Shown: positions 48,165-57,500 of the stretch, in pieces | Numbering within the stretch: position 1 is the stretch's first letter | Layout: each line of letters opens with the position of its first letter | NCBI GenBank assembly: GCA_002350845.1 | Contig: DEFL01000021.1 | Location: 15,070-79,069, forward strand | DNA length: 64,000 bases | Source: Christensenella sp. UBA2853 | GTDB lineage: Bacteria > Bacillota > Clostridia > Christensenellales > Aristaeellaceae | Direction: 5' to 3' | Notes under the pieces: model-generated | Databases searched by the model: none | What the model saw: the letters and a program-made list of their open reading frames with translations, nothing else | Told to the model about the DNA's origin: nothing | Translations under genes and position numbers: made by a program

Positions 48165-48950
48165 TTACAGCACGCGTCCGAAAATCATGAACGCGGACCC
48201 GGACAGCACACGGATGGGCTTGTAGACCGGGTTGACGGAGACCAGGGAAACCTGACAGCGCATAGTGTCCTCTTCAAAAAAGTCATCCTCGGACAGATCC
48301 TGGGAGAGCGGCTGTTCTCTGTACTGCTTGATGTAGCCTTCTCCGTCGAGCGAAAAGACGCCGATTTCCCCGTCGGTCAGATGGGAGGTCTTTTCGATAA
48401 AGACCAGCTGCCCGTCATGATAACGGGGCTCCATGCTGTCGCCGGCAATGCGGACGGCAAAGGCTGCCCGGGGCGGAATCTCCGAGGCGGGCAGGGAAAC
48501 CATGGTGAACAGATCGTCATCGAGCGGCTGCCCGGTGCCGGCGGAGGCATAGTTCTCTGCGACGGGGAACAAAACCATGCGCGGCCTGCGGCGCGCGGAT
48601 TCCTTCAGCTCCTGGCGGAGGAGGAAATCCGAAAAGGCGCGGCCGGTGACTTCGGGGAGGTCTGACGGGGATGCGTCGTCGGAGTCCTGCGCAAAGCGCT
48701 CAAGCCGGCCTTCCTGTCCGAGCGCGTGGCTCAGCGCGAGCAGCTCATAGCATCCGGGCGTATTGGAGCCGTTTTCCCACCGGGAAAGCGCGGCGGAAGA
48801 CAATGGAATGCCGAAGCAGCCGAGCGCATCACAGCACGCCTGCTGGGGGAGCTGCTGTTCTCTGCGCAGGGCGGCAATGGATGTGCCGAGACCGGGCTCT
48901 GCGGCAGCCGTGTCAGCGGTCTCGGGGACAACAGTCAGATGCCTGATCAT
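48165..48950 (-). CDS. HTH repressor with S24 (LexA/UmuD-like) peptidase domain
   Basis: From the ATG at 48950 the protein has 261 residues; a GTG at 49019 would add 23 and neither start has a good ribosome site. An N-terminal helix-turn-helix of the Cro/CI type (GTSIAALRREQQLPQQACCDALG to LSRWENGSNTPGCYELLALSHALG) is followed by a linker with ENYASAGTG (Ala137-Gly138, the type of bond cut in LexA). The S24 catalytic domain has IAGDSMEPRYHDGQ (Ser172) and GEGYIKQYRE (Lys208). It should therefore undergo RecA-stimulated self-cleavage on DNA damage and relieve repression. It heads the polymerase cassette and is divergent from phage-like genes, so it may control both. Confidence 0.88.
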   Translation of the reverse strand: MIRHLTVVPETADTAAAEPGLGTSIAALRREQQLPQQACCDALGCFGIPLSSAALSRWENGSNTPGCYELLALSHALGQEGRLERFAQDSDDASPSDLPEVTGRAFSDFLLRQELKESARRRPRMVLFPVAENYASAGTGQPLDDDLFTMVSLPASEIPPRAAFAVRIAGDSMEPRYHDGQLVFIEKTSHLTDGEIGVFSLDGEGYIKQYREQPLSQDLSEDDFFEEDTMRCQVSLVSVNPVYKPIRVLSGSAFMIFGRVL

Positions 48951-49128
48951 ATCATGCGGCAGGCCGGGGCCATCCGGACTGCCTGTGCTCCTTTCGTCGG
49001 GAATCCAGGCGGAGGGCACAGAAGACCGGTGCCCTCAGCGGAAACGGTTCTGACGGGCAGGAAAACCTGCGGAAAAATGAACCGCGCAAAAATGTCTTCG
49101 AAGAAAGACAAGTATGTCATCACTTTGT

Positions 49129-49158
49129 ATTGTAATCCGAAGGCAGGAGTATTGTCAA
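49129..49158 (-). promoter_or_regulatory. promoter of the S24 repressor cassette
   Basis: On the minus strand TTGACA (49153-49158), 18 bases, TACAAT (49129-49134). Several CGTA-containing words lie between it and the divergent promoter. Confidence 0.75.
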
Positions 49159-49190
49159 GAAAATTTACGTACAAGAAATAAAAAATCGTA

Positions 49191-49219
49191 TTGACATTTC
49201 GTAAACGTTAATATACAAT
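49191..49219 (+). promoter_or_regulatory. strong rightward promoter facing the phage-like genes
   Basis: TTGACA (49191-49196), 17 bases, TACAAT (49214-49219). The first credible gene starts only at 49627, leaving a leader of about 400 bases. Confidence 0.75.
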
Positions 49220-49626
49220 GAGGGCGAATCAAAAAAGAATACGGCGGGAGACATGCGGCAGACAGGCCTGGAAGCATCCGGAACGAGTCTGCGCAGGACG
49301 CCTGTTTCTCTGCGCTGCGGATGTGGAAGGAAGGCCGGGCGCGCGGGGACAGGATGTCTGCTTTCCTGCTCTGCATGATGCACCTGCGTGCGGGAAGGCG
49401 GAAAAGAAGCTGCCCTCTGCATGGGGCGCGTCTTCTGTGCCCGGACAGCGTTTGAGAAAAACGGATGAGCAGAGGCGCAGACAGCCGGAAAACGGAACAA
49501 CAAAAAAGACCTGGGAACGGCCGGAACTGCATGGAAGAGCAGATCCGGTCGTTGTGTATCTGCGGGAAAAGATAAAACCGCCTGAAAGGGCGGAAAAAAA
49601 GACCTGTACAGAAGGGAGCGGGTTTC
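49220..49626 (+). other. long leader region without a convincing gene
   Basis: Frames are open on both strands here, but their composition (many Arg, Gly, Ala or His-Pro-Ser runs) and lack of ribosome sites argue against coding. I see nothing else I can name; it may be an untranslated leader or hold a small RNA. Confidence 0.4.
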
Positions 49627-50175
49627 ATGAACTGGGAAATGTATCGGGACGCAACTGCGGAGCGGGCAGTGGAACGGGCGGACAGGGATCTGCAGAGAGC
49701 CCGGAGGGAGAGGGTGAGACGGATGCGGGAATCCGGCATGGTTTATGTGCTGATTCCGTCGCTGGAGGAGGCAGAAGGCGAGGCGGCCAGGGAGCAGAGA
49801 CGGCCGATCATGAACTACATTGTGCACAGGGGCCGGATCCCCTGCTGGAACGAAAAACAGCAGTTTTCTTCCGACCCGGAAATCGATGAGATGCTCTACC
49901 GGGCCAGGAGCGCCTGTCTGCTGGAGGCGTGCAGGGAAGTGTGGATCTTTGGCAGCAGCTCAGGGGAGTATACGCGGAACACGAAGGAGGTGATCCGGCA
50001 GGCCCGCGTGGCAGGAAAGACGGTGCGGAGCTTTTATCTTGATGCGCTGAGAAAAAAAGCCGGAGGCATGCACCTGAAGGCACAGATGAAGGTGGGAGAC
50101 AGAGCAGACGGATCGGCTGCCGGGCATGCGACCAAAGTGGGATCCGGGTGCGACACAGTGGAAGCAAGAAGCTGA
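49627..50175 (+). CDS. hypothetical protein with a possible DUF7768/deoxyribosyltransferase-like fold
   Basis: The 182-residue protein starts with a charged helix (WEMYRDATAERAVERADRDLQRARRERVRRMRE), then VYVLIPSL, and a region PIMNYIVHRGRIPCWNEKQQFSS with DEMLYRARSACLLEACREVWIFGSSSGEYTRNTKEVIRQARVAGKTVRSF. The alternation of a sugar-binding-like first loop and a late REVWIFG...GKTVR segment recalls the small nucleoside deoxyribosyltransferase-like proteins common in phages (DUF4406/DUF7768 type). I hold this loosely. AGAAGGGAG lies before the ATG. Its neighbours are phage-like as well. Confidence 0.65.
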   Translation: MNWEMYRDATAERAVERADRDLQRARRERVRRMRESGMVYVLIPSLEEAEGEAAREQRRPIMNYIVHRGRIPCWNEKQQFSSDPEIDEMLYRARSACLLEACREVWIFGSSSGEYTRNTKEVIRQARVAGKTVRSFYLDALRKKAGGMHLKAQMKVGDRADGSAAGHATKVGSGCDTVEARS

Positions 50176-50261
50176 ATGCAAATGATAAATTGAGATGACG
50201 GGGTGTAAAAAGGCGGAAAATGGACAGAAAAAGGGAACAAAGTGGGAGGGGCGAGCAAACC

Positions 50262-50858
50262 ATGAAGCGCGACATGCCGGGAGCGTTCATCCGGGAAAGC
50301 AGCATGCATGACAGGAAAGGCGGGGAGGACATGGCGGAGAACATCCATCATCCGGAGACGGAAAACCACGCGGCTGGCTGGAATGAACATGCTGAAGAAC
50401 AGGAGGTCATGGACCTCAGACGCGCCATTGAGGAGAGCCGTTGGCTGGAGATCGACATCCGAAGCCGGACGGAGCAGATGATTTCCCTGAGAGAGGCGGC
50501 GGACAGGATGTCGTCTGCACTGCCGGGCATCCGAAGCGGGGCGGGAGGGCGCCACGATTTCATGGAGCGGGCTGTGGTCAGCATGGTGGATCTGGAGAGG
50601 GAAATCTCAGAGGAAATCTGCCGGCTGATGAAGCTCCGCGAGCGGATGATGGCGTGTATCCGGGGCGTGGAAAAACCGGAAAGCAGGACTGTCCTGCAAC
50701 TGAGATATCTGAACGGAAAGTCCTGGCAGGAAATTGCGGACCTTCTGGGCTGCAGCCTGCATACGGTGTATCGCCGGCACCGCACGGCTATGCGCGAGCT
50801 GGAACAAATGTCGCCTGAGGAAAGCCAAAATGCACAGGGAGAACAGGGGAATCGTTGA
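50262..50858 (+). CDS. phage-type sigma-factor-like HTH protein (DUF1492/ArpU-like)
   Basis: From the ATG at 50262 the protein has 198 residues (GGGAGGGG upstream); other in-frame ATGs at 50220 and 50331 are possible. A coiled N-terminal half (EEQEVMDLRRAIEESRWLEIDIRSR, MVDLEREISEEICRLMKLRERMMACI) is followed by a sigma-70 region 4-like helix-turn-helix: RTVLQLRYLNGKSWQEIADLLGCSLHTVYRRHRTAMRELE near residue 145. This arrangement is that of DUF1492/ArpU-like proteins, late-gene regulators or terminase-associated proteins of phages of Firmicutes. It suggests a prophage remnant, although no capsid, integrase or terminase gene is seen. Confidence 0.8.
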   Translation: MKRDMPGAFIRESSMHDRKGGEDMAENIHHPETENHAAGWNEHAEEQEVMDLRRAIEESRWLEIDIRSRTEQMISLREAADRMSSALPGIRSGAGGRHDFMERAVVSMVDLEREISEEICRLMKLRERMMACIRGVEKPESRTVLQLRYLNGKSWQEIADLLGCSLHTVYRRHRTAMRELEQMSPEESQNAQGEQGNR

Positions 50859-50883
50859 CAGAAAAAAAGAGGATCCCTATAAT
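50855..50883 (+). promoter_or_regulatory. consensus promoter upstream of the small Cys protein
   Basis: TTGACA (50855-50860), 17 bases, TATAAT (50878-50883): both hexamers match consensus exactly. Transcription would start near 50890. Confidence 0.85.
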
Positions 50884-51006
50884 GCTGTCAGTAAATCAAC
50901 GGGGTACTGATGACAATCTGCGTGATATCTGCTGACAGGGGCGTCCGCAGAAAGAGGGCGGGTCCTTCTTTGACAGCAGACTGTGCGCGGGAAAGGGGAT
51001 TACAAG

Positions 51007-51210
51007 ATGTGGACGACAAAGAGAATCCGGCGTGAATTTGGCAGCAATGTGTGCCGCCACTGCATTAACTCCATGACCGGTGTGCATCTGTATCCCAGAG
51101 ACTGCCATTATGAAGCAAAACGAGGCATCTGCCCGCGATGCCATCTCGAAAACAAGCACATTGTGTGCGGGTTCACATTCGGCGGAAAATGGAAACTGAG
51201 GGGCAGATAA
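51007..51210 (+). CDS. small zinc-finger-like hypothetical protein
   Basis: The 67-residue protein (ATG at 51007, AAAGGGG upstream) carries CRHCINS near residue 16 and CPRCHLENKHIVCG near 42, four cysteines in two CxxC pairs plus a fifth, as in a zinc knuckle. It is basic (WTTKRIRREFG, GGKWKLRGR). I do not recognise the family. It has its own consensus promoter and a terminator 50 bases downstream, so it is an independent, probably well expressed unit. Confidence 0.65.
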   Translation: MWTTKRIRREFGSNVCRHCINSMTGVHLYPRDCHYEAKRGICPRCHLENKHIVCGFTFGGKWKLRGR

Positions 51211-51263
51211 CCCCAGGAACGTGCGTGTGCTGAGAAACGGTCAGACAAATCAGGCAATTCAGA

Positions 51264-51290
51264 CCCGAAGGATCATCCCTTCGGGCTTTT
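51264..51290 (+). terminator. rho-independent terminator after the small Cys protein
   Basis: CCCGAAGG (51264-51271) pairs with CCTTCGGG (51278-51285), followed by CTTTTC. Confidence 0.8.
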
Positions 51291-51529
51291 CTTGTGGGTT
51301 TTCAGACTGCGAGATGAGCAAAAATCAGCCTTCCGGAAGAACGGCCGATGGCACACGGCCTGGCCTGCCGGCTGCCTGGAATTTATGGAAGAACCTGAAT
51401 CGGACGAACCGTAACAAAAAAATGTATCACTTTGTAAACTTGGCGTGAGACCATATGGTTCAATCATCCGACTCAGATGATCTGAAGGATGACGGTTTGA
51501 AAAAAATTTCAAAAAAACAATAAAATGTG

Positions 51530-51559
51530 TTGTTTGTGAGATGCTGTGCGCGTTATAAT
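51530..51559 (+). promoter_or_regulatory. promoter-like site in the AT-rich region
   Basis: TTGTTT (51530-51535), 18 bases, TATAAT (51554-51559). Confidence 0.45.
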
Positions 51560-51695
51560 AAAAGCAGCATATATATGGCGTGACAACGGACTAAAACACA
51601 ATATCCGTGATTCACTGTACACTCATATTCGAAAAAACGAATAAAACGCATGCAAAAAAGTGCGCAAACGCATGGGACACAAAGGGACTCGCTCG

Positions 51696-51723
51696 TTGAC
51701 AAATTGAGAGAAACCCTTATAAT
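51696..51723 (+). promoter_or_regulatory. promoter of the acidic surface protein gene
   Basis: TTGACA (51696-51701), 16 bases, TATAAT (51718-51723): consensus hexamers with slightly short spacing. Confidence 0.7.
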
Positions 51724-52012
51724 TACAGATTGGGTACGTTTATACTTTTTTCTGCCTACTCTTCAACATGATACATATAAAAATATACCTAAAAAGACAG
51801 AAAGAAGAATGAATATGAAAGTGAGGAAGTGCGGCACGATGCGTTCGTGCTGCTTGAGACGTGCTTCAATATTCGGTCACCCAACAATGATGCATACATG
51901 AGAAAACGCAAAGGCAGAGTGGACTGACGGACGCGCGAGGCTGCGGCACTGAAAACACAGACAGCGGCCTGCTGCGGAAGAAGGTCCAGAGCGAACGAGG
52001 AGTAGCAACGCT

Positions 52013-54118
52013 ATGGAGAAAACATGGAAAAAGCTTGCTGCCCTGACGATCGTAGCGACAATGCTGGCTGCTGATATCCCGATACAGGCAGAAGATGCAG
52101 CGGATGAACAACAGACGCTGGAAACTGCCACTGAAACTTCAGAAACTGTAATAGAGACTCCGGAGACTCCTGCTCCGGAAACTGCGATACCAACTGTGAA
52201 ACCCATGCCGCCTCCAACAGAGGCGCCTCCGCCGGAACTGACGGCAGTACCTGTGGAAACGGCTTCGCCGGAACCGACGGCGATGCCTGTGGAAACAGTT
52301 CCGCCGGAGCCGGCACCGGAGACTGCACCAGCACCTGCAGAAGACCAACTGCAGCCTGAGGCGCCAGATCCGGTGGGAACACAAGAGGACATTCCTTCGC
52401 CAGAAACTGCACAGACTCCTGCGGCTGAGCCGCCGCCGGAGCCTGAGCCGGAAACTGTTCCTGAAGATACAGCCGAAACGGCTGCTGAAGAAGAACAGAT
52501 TTCTTTTGAGGCAAAGGTTGAAATCAAGCCCGACAAAAGGGAACTCTATTATGGCGACGAGCTGAAAGTAGAAGCGATAGTAAGCGAAGCCAGCATGAGC
52601 TATGAGCTCAAATGGGAAAAACTGGATCCGACACTTCCTGAAAAGGAACAGAAATGGGAACTGCTCGGCAGAGACAACCCGCTGAGGCTGAAAATCACAG
52701 AAGAGGCTGCAACTCTGAACTACAGGCTGACCGTGACCGGATCGAACGGTGAAACCATCACAAAGGAATTTGTCATGGCAACACCTTCGTATCGGATCGA
52801 GGAAGAAAGCGAACCGGAAGTAACCGCTGAGCCTGTTGAAGAAGCAGAATCAGAAGCACCTCCGGAATCGGCTGAAGGAACAGAATCGGAAATGACGCCG
52901 GAATCGGCTGAAGAGACTGAATCAGAAACACCTTCCGAACCTGCTGAAGAAGCCAAACCGGAAATAAAGTCTGAGCCTGCTGAAGAGACTGAATCAGAAA
53001 TAACTTCCGAATCGGCCGAAGAAGCAGAATCAGAAACACCTTCTGAACCAGCTGAAGAAGCCAAACCGGAAATAAAGTCTGAGCCTGCTGAAGAGACTGA
53101 ATCAGAAACACCTTCTGAACCAGCTGAAGAAGCAGAATCAGAAGCGCCTTCTGAGCCTGCTGAAGAGACTGAATCAGAAATCACTTCTGAATCGACTGAA
53201 GAAGCCGAACCGGAAACACCTTCTGAACCAGCTGAAGAAGCAGAATCAGAAGCACCTTCCGAACCAGATGAAGAAGCAGAAGCGGAAATAACCTCTGAAC
53301 CTGTTGAAGAGGCCGAATCGGAAACATCTTCCGAACCAGCCGAAGAAACAGAATCAGAAGCACCTCCGGAACCTGCTGATGATGCGGATCGGATGAATGA
53401 AGAGCCAATGTTCTTCTTCAGTTCAGTCTATACGGAAAACGCATTCGGCAGCTTTGGGATTGATTCTCTGGAAGGAAATATCTTCCCTCCCGAGACCGCG
53501 TGCAGCGCTGAGCAGGCAGAGGTCGGAAACGACGAGCTGCAAACCTATTTCACGGAACAGTTTGGTGAAACGGCACCGGGCGATTATCGTGTTCTGAATG
53601 CCTTCACTTTGGGACTCAGCCCTGAAGATGAACAGTGGCAGAACAAACGCCTGGATGTGGACGTTGAGCTCAACGAATCGGTTCCGGTCAGAGAGAATGA
53701 AGAAATTCTTCTCCTCTGTAAGGACGAGGGCAAACTGAAACAGGTTGATTCCCTGAAGACAGAGACAGCAGAGAGTCAGCTGAAAGGAATTCAATTCAGT
53801 ACATCGGGTTTATCCACATACGCAGTCGTGATCCTGCAGAGGAATCCGACAGAAGAACCTGAAAAACCGGACGACGAACCGGAAATTCCGGATGAAGAAG
53901 ACGTTCGGATCCTGACGAGCTTTACCGGTGTGATTGGATACGGTGAACAGATTGATCTGAGCAGTGAGGTCGATGGAGAAGTCCTGAGTTACCAATGGGA
54001 ATGCGACAAAGGTCAGGGCTTTGAAAAGATCGAAGGCGCCAATGATGCCACCTATTCATTTACAGCAACTCCGGAAAGCCTCAGCTGGAACTGGCGTCTG
54101 ACCGTGATTCGCCCCTGA
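52013..54118 (+). CDS. exported acidic repeat protein with Ig-like domains
   Basis: The 701-residue protein (ATG at 52013, GAGGAG upstream) has a signal peptide (KKLAALTIVATMLAADIPIQA), a Pro/Glu/Thr-rich stalk (about 27-165), an Ig-like domain (VEIKPDKRELYYGDELKVEA, LNYRLTVTG), fifteen 12-residue repeats (residues 273-452, consensus EPAEEAESETPS), a globular region (460-610, ending IQFSTSGLSTYAVVIL), and a final Ig-like domain (LSSEVDGEVLSYQWECDKGQGFEK to NWRLTVI). It is very acidic. No LPXTG sorting signal or membrane anchor is present at the C-terminus, so it is either secreted or truncated. It precedes the giant adhesin gene by 451 bases and is probably part of the same surface locus. Confidence 0.85.
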   Translation: MEKTWKKLAALTIVATMLAADIPIQAEDAADEQQTLETATETSETVIETPETPAPETAIPTVKPMPPPTEAPPPELTAVPVETASPEPTAMPVETVPPEPAPETAPAPAEDQLQPEAPDPVGTQEDIPSPETAQTPAAEPPPEPEPETVPEDTAETAAEEEQISFEAKVEIKPDKRELYYGDELKVEAIVSEASMSYELKWEKLDPTLPEKEQKWELLGRDNPLRLKITEEAATLNYRLTVTGSNGETITKEFVMATPSYRIEEESEPEVTAEPVEEAESEAPPESAEGTESEMTPESAEETESETPSEPAEEAKPEIKSEPAEETESEITSESAEEAESETPSEPAEEAKPEIKSEPAEETESETPSEPAEEAESEAPSEPAEETESEITSESTEEAEPETPSEPAEEAESEAPSEPDEEAEAEITSEPVEEAESETSSEPAEETESEAPPEPADDADRMNEEPMFFFSSVYTENAFGSFGIDSLEGNIFPPETACSAEQAEVGNDELQTYFTEQFGETAPGDYRVLNAFTLGLSPEDEQWQNKRLDVDVELNESVPVRENEEILLLCKDEGKLKQVDSLKTETAESQLKGIQFSTSGLSTYAVVILQRNPTEEPEKPDDEPEIPDEEDVRILTSFTGVIGYGEQIDLSSEVDGEVLSYQWECDKGQGFEKIEGANDATYSFTATPESLSWNWRLTVIRP
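52829..53368 (+). repeat. 36-bp coding tandem repeat, 15 units
   Basis: Fifteen 12-codon units encode variants of E-P-A-E-E-A-E-S-E-T-P-S. The longest identical stretches combine two kinds of unit (with AKPEIKS and with AESETPS), which suggests duplication by slippage or recombination. Confidence 0.9.
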
Positions 54119-54569
54119 GGTCAGGATAGAGAGGAAAGCAGAAACGGCTGAGAAAATCAGCATGATCTGCAGATAAGCAAAAAGAAGGAATGCTTATGAG
54201 AAGCGGTTGAAGGTAACCTTCAACATACAGGTTGCTGCAGCAGAAAATGATACAGATGCGTCTGCTGAGTGGACCTGTTGGAAATCTGATGGTGATCCTG
54301 TTTTTACGACAGAGCCATGTGAAAACAGGCGGCCTTTACATATATTTTCACGACACCCAACATTTTTAAAATTTTCTGAACGAATGTTGGCCAGGAAAAT
54401 GATTGCAGTATTGATGCTGAAATCACACATGCCGGAAAGCATTCATCTACGAATGAAGCGGATCCCGAAAGAGACTGCTTCAACAGTCATGAAACAATGA
54501 AAGCATGTCATGGTAACGTCAAATAGTACAGGAAGTTTTCTGGACGAAAAGGTTTGGAGAGGGTAAAAG
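54119..54569. other. intergenic region, possible decayed coding remnant
   Basis: No gene with a good start fits. One frame (about 54207-54500) reads VTFNIQVAAAENDTDASAEWTCWKSD and a second frame (about 54382-54520) reads like exported-protein sequence (NDCSIDAEITHAGKHSS). Together they may be a frameshifted remnant of an Ig-like surface domain. Confidence 0.35.
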
Positions 54570-57500
54570 ATGAAAGAGACATTGAAGTTCCGCGCACGTC
54601 GTTGGCTGGCCAGTCTGGTAACATTCATGATGTTATTCAACTGCCTGCCGACAACCATCCTCGCTGAAGGCGCGGCCGATCTGCCCGAAGTAATCGAGGA
54701 GACCGTACCTACGGCTGCTCCGACGGCAGAACCGACGGAGGCTCCCACAAAGGCCCCCACGGCTGCCCCGACGGCAGAACCTACGGCTGCCCCGACAAAA
54801 GAGCCCACGGCTGCTCCGACGGCAGAACCTACGGCTGCCCCGACTGCAGAGCCGACCGCAGCTCCGACTGCAGAGCCGACGGCTGCTCCGACAGAAGAGC
54901 CCACAGCTGCTCCGACGGAAGAGCCCACTGAAGCTCCTGCAGAAGAACCTACTGCTGCTCCTGCAGAAGAACCCACTGAAGCTCCTGCAGAAGAGCCCAC
55001 GGCTGCTCCTGCAGAAGAGCCGACCGCAGCTCCCGAAGCTGATCCCACTGAAGCACCTGTGGCTGACCCCACAACGGTGCCTGTTGAAGAACCGACCGAA
55101 GAGCCGGCTGTTTTGGTGACCCCTGTTCCTGTGGACGGCACCATCGAAAAAGAAGGTACGTTTGCAGGTGAAATCACCGAGAGCAGAAAGACTCTGACCG
55201 TTCGTCTGAACCTGAATCAGGATCGCAAGATGAGCTTCTCTGCCAGCGGCATGGATCTGAACGTCACCATGCTTTCTGAAGAGAGCGGAGCAACAAAGTC
55301 TGTCAAACTGAAGGATGTCAAGACTGAAGTCGGCGATGAAGACTTTGCAGAGATCGTGAAACTTTCCGAAGGCTCCTGGCTGCTGACTGTGGAGGCACTG
55401 GAAAAGGGCACGACAGGCAAGTTCGAGCTGAGCGCACATATATATAAGGAAGAAACAGCTCCGACTTCTGCCCCTGAAGTCACAGAGGCACCCGAAGTGA
55501 CGGAAGCTCCCGAAGTCACCGAAGCTCCCGAAGTCACTGAGGAACCTGAAGTGACCGAGGCTCCCGAAGTAACGGAAGCTCCTGAAGTGACCGAGGCTCC
55601 CGAAGTAACGGAAGCTCCTGAAGTCACCGAGGCTCCCGAAGTAACGGAAGCTCCCGAAGTCACCGAGGCTCCCGAAGTGACGGAAGCTCCTGAAGTCACC
55701 GAGGCTCCCGAAGTGACCGAGGATCCTGAAGCCACGGAAGATCCCGAAGAACCTGTGGTCATTGTTGTTGAACCCACCAAGGAATCTGAAGCATCTGTCA
55801 CCGATCCTGAGGAAGAGCCTACGGTTGTCTTGGCTTCTGTTCAGAATCGTGACGCTAACGGCCCGATTGAGTGGGTTTATCCCGACGAAGCTCAGGGCAT
55901 TTCTGCAGAGGACGCTCTTCGCGAGAACCTCAGGCGCGAGGCTGCGTACTACTATGGACCCAATGCAGTCGAGCCTCAGACAAACCTGCTGACTGTCATC
56001 TCAGAAAATCCAACCTCCAATATTATGGCAGGTCAGGCGCTGACCTTCTCTGTGGACTTCCGTACGGGAATTTCCCGTTATTACAGCGGTCCTGGTGTTG
56101 ACACCCCGCGTCCCCTGTTCGAAAACTGGCAGAATGCCAAGCTTATCTTCAAACTGCCCAACAGTCTGAAAATGAACAAACCCTCTGAGTTCAGCTTCAG
56201 CTCCGTGGTAACGCAGGGCGACTATACGCTGTACACAATTGATCTTGGCACAGTAAATTTTTCGGACTCAAAACAGTTCACCTATACCGTTGACGTATTG
56301 GGTAACGGAACTCAAACGGCGATCCGGGATGTCGATCTTACCGACATGGTCACTTATCAGGCCGATATTGTAGTCTATGATCACTACAACAACTACCCAG
56401 ATCCTCTCGTGACCTATCCCCAGCAAACCGTTGTGGATGGCGGCAGTTTCAGGACTGTCAGAGGTCCTGGTACATGGGGCGTCAACAAGACTCAGGTGAG
56501 TGATGATGTCGAACCTGATACTCTGAAAGTTGGCGACACCTTCACTCTCAGCTGGACAATCGATGTTGGTCTGCTGAACGGTGAGACAGTCATTAAAACG
56601 GACAGTGCTTCTGCCCAGAACAGTTATTCTCAGCGTTATGGCATCACACCCATCAAGAACGCAGCTCTGACCGACACTTTTTCTGCCTCTTATACAGGCA
56701 AAAATGGTCAGGTTTACGTCATGCCCGACTCCGTCACCATCAAGAAGGTGGGTGCAACTGGCAATGGAACGACGCTGGACTTTACTGACGCGGACAACGA
56801 CAGCAAACCTGACGCACCTGTGAGCATTCCGCTGACGGGCAACCTTGCTATCAACCAGAACATCAAAGTCGACTCTGATGCGGATCACAACCCAGATCAG
56901 GATATCGATACATACACCAGCTATTTGGTAACGGCAACATTTACCGTGACTGAGGACATGGTGGCAGACTTCCCGGAGAACACCAACTATGTGTTCACCG
57001 GTGTTAACAAGTCAGCGACAGATATCGAGTTCTATGAAGTAGAAGCTCATGATACGGACGATACAGACAATATTGAGAACACGCAGTTGTTGCCTGCTAT
57101 TAAGCCTGCCAAGCTGACCATCAGCAAGGAGTTTACAGATTACAAAGGCAATACCAAGCCTTACAGCCAGTACGGTGAGACAGTATACGGTCCGATGACC
57201 TATACCCTGACAAGAACTGACAATGAGGCCTTCTTCGTATACACTTATGATGAAACTAACGGTTATCAGCCGACAGCGACCACTGCAGCCACCAGCTACG
57301 ATAACCTGCTTGGCGGCACAAACTATTATGTCGTAGCAGCAAAAGAATACAAACTGGGTGAAAACATTCCTGCTGAGCACGCCGGCGATATGGTGCAGAT
57401 CCCCTTCGATCCTAATGATCCTGATGATCTGTACCTGACCGAAACTCCCACCGCAGCCAACCCGTGGACTGCACAGTTCAGCAACCGTGAGACCAAGGGC

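Larger units (their letters stand above)
51291..52012. other. AT-rich intergenic region before the surface protein genes
   Basis: About 720 bases carry no credible gene. GC content drops visibly. It holds two promoter-like sites (51530 and 51696) and a small hairpin near 51463-51492 (TCATCC...GGATGA with an inner CAGAT/ATCTG). The transcript to the surface protein gene at 52013 would have a leader of about 280 bases. Confidence 0.6.

Noticed and set aside
49165..49889. Overlapping open frames on both strands of the leader at 49.2-49.8 kb
   Set aside because: Composition is low-complexity (Arg/Gly or Pro/Ser/His-rich) with no ribosome sites, and part of them is antisense to the gene at 49627.
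51650..51901. An 83-codon frame in the AT-rich region
   Set aside because: A consensus promoter lies inside it, it has no ribosome site, and its sequence shows no domain or signal peptide.
52829..53368. CRISPR array
   Set aside because: The 36-base repeats are contiguous coding units without unique spacers.
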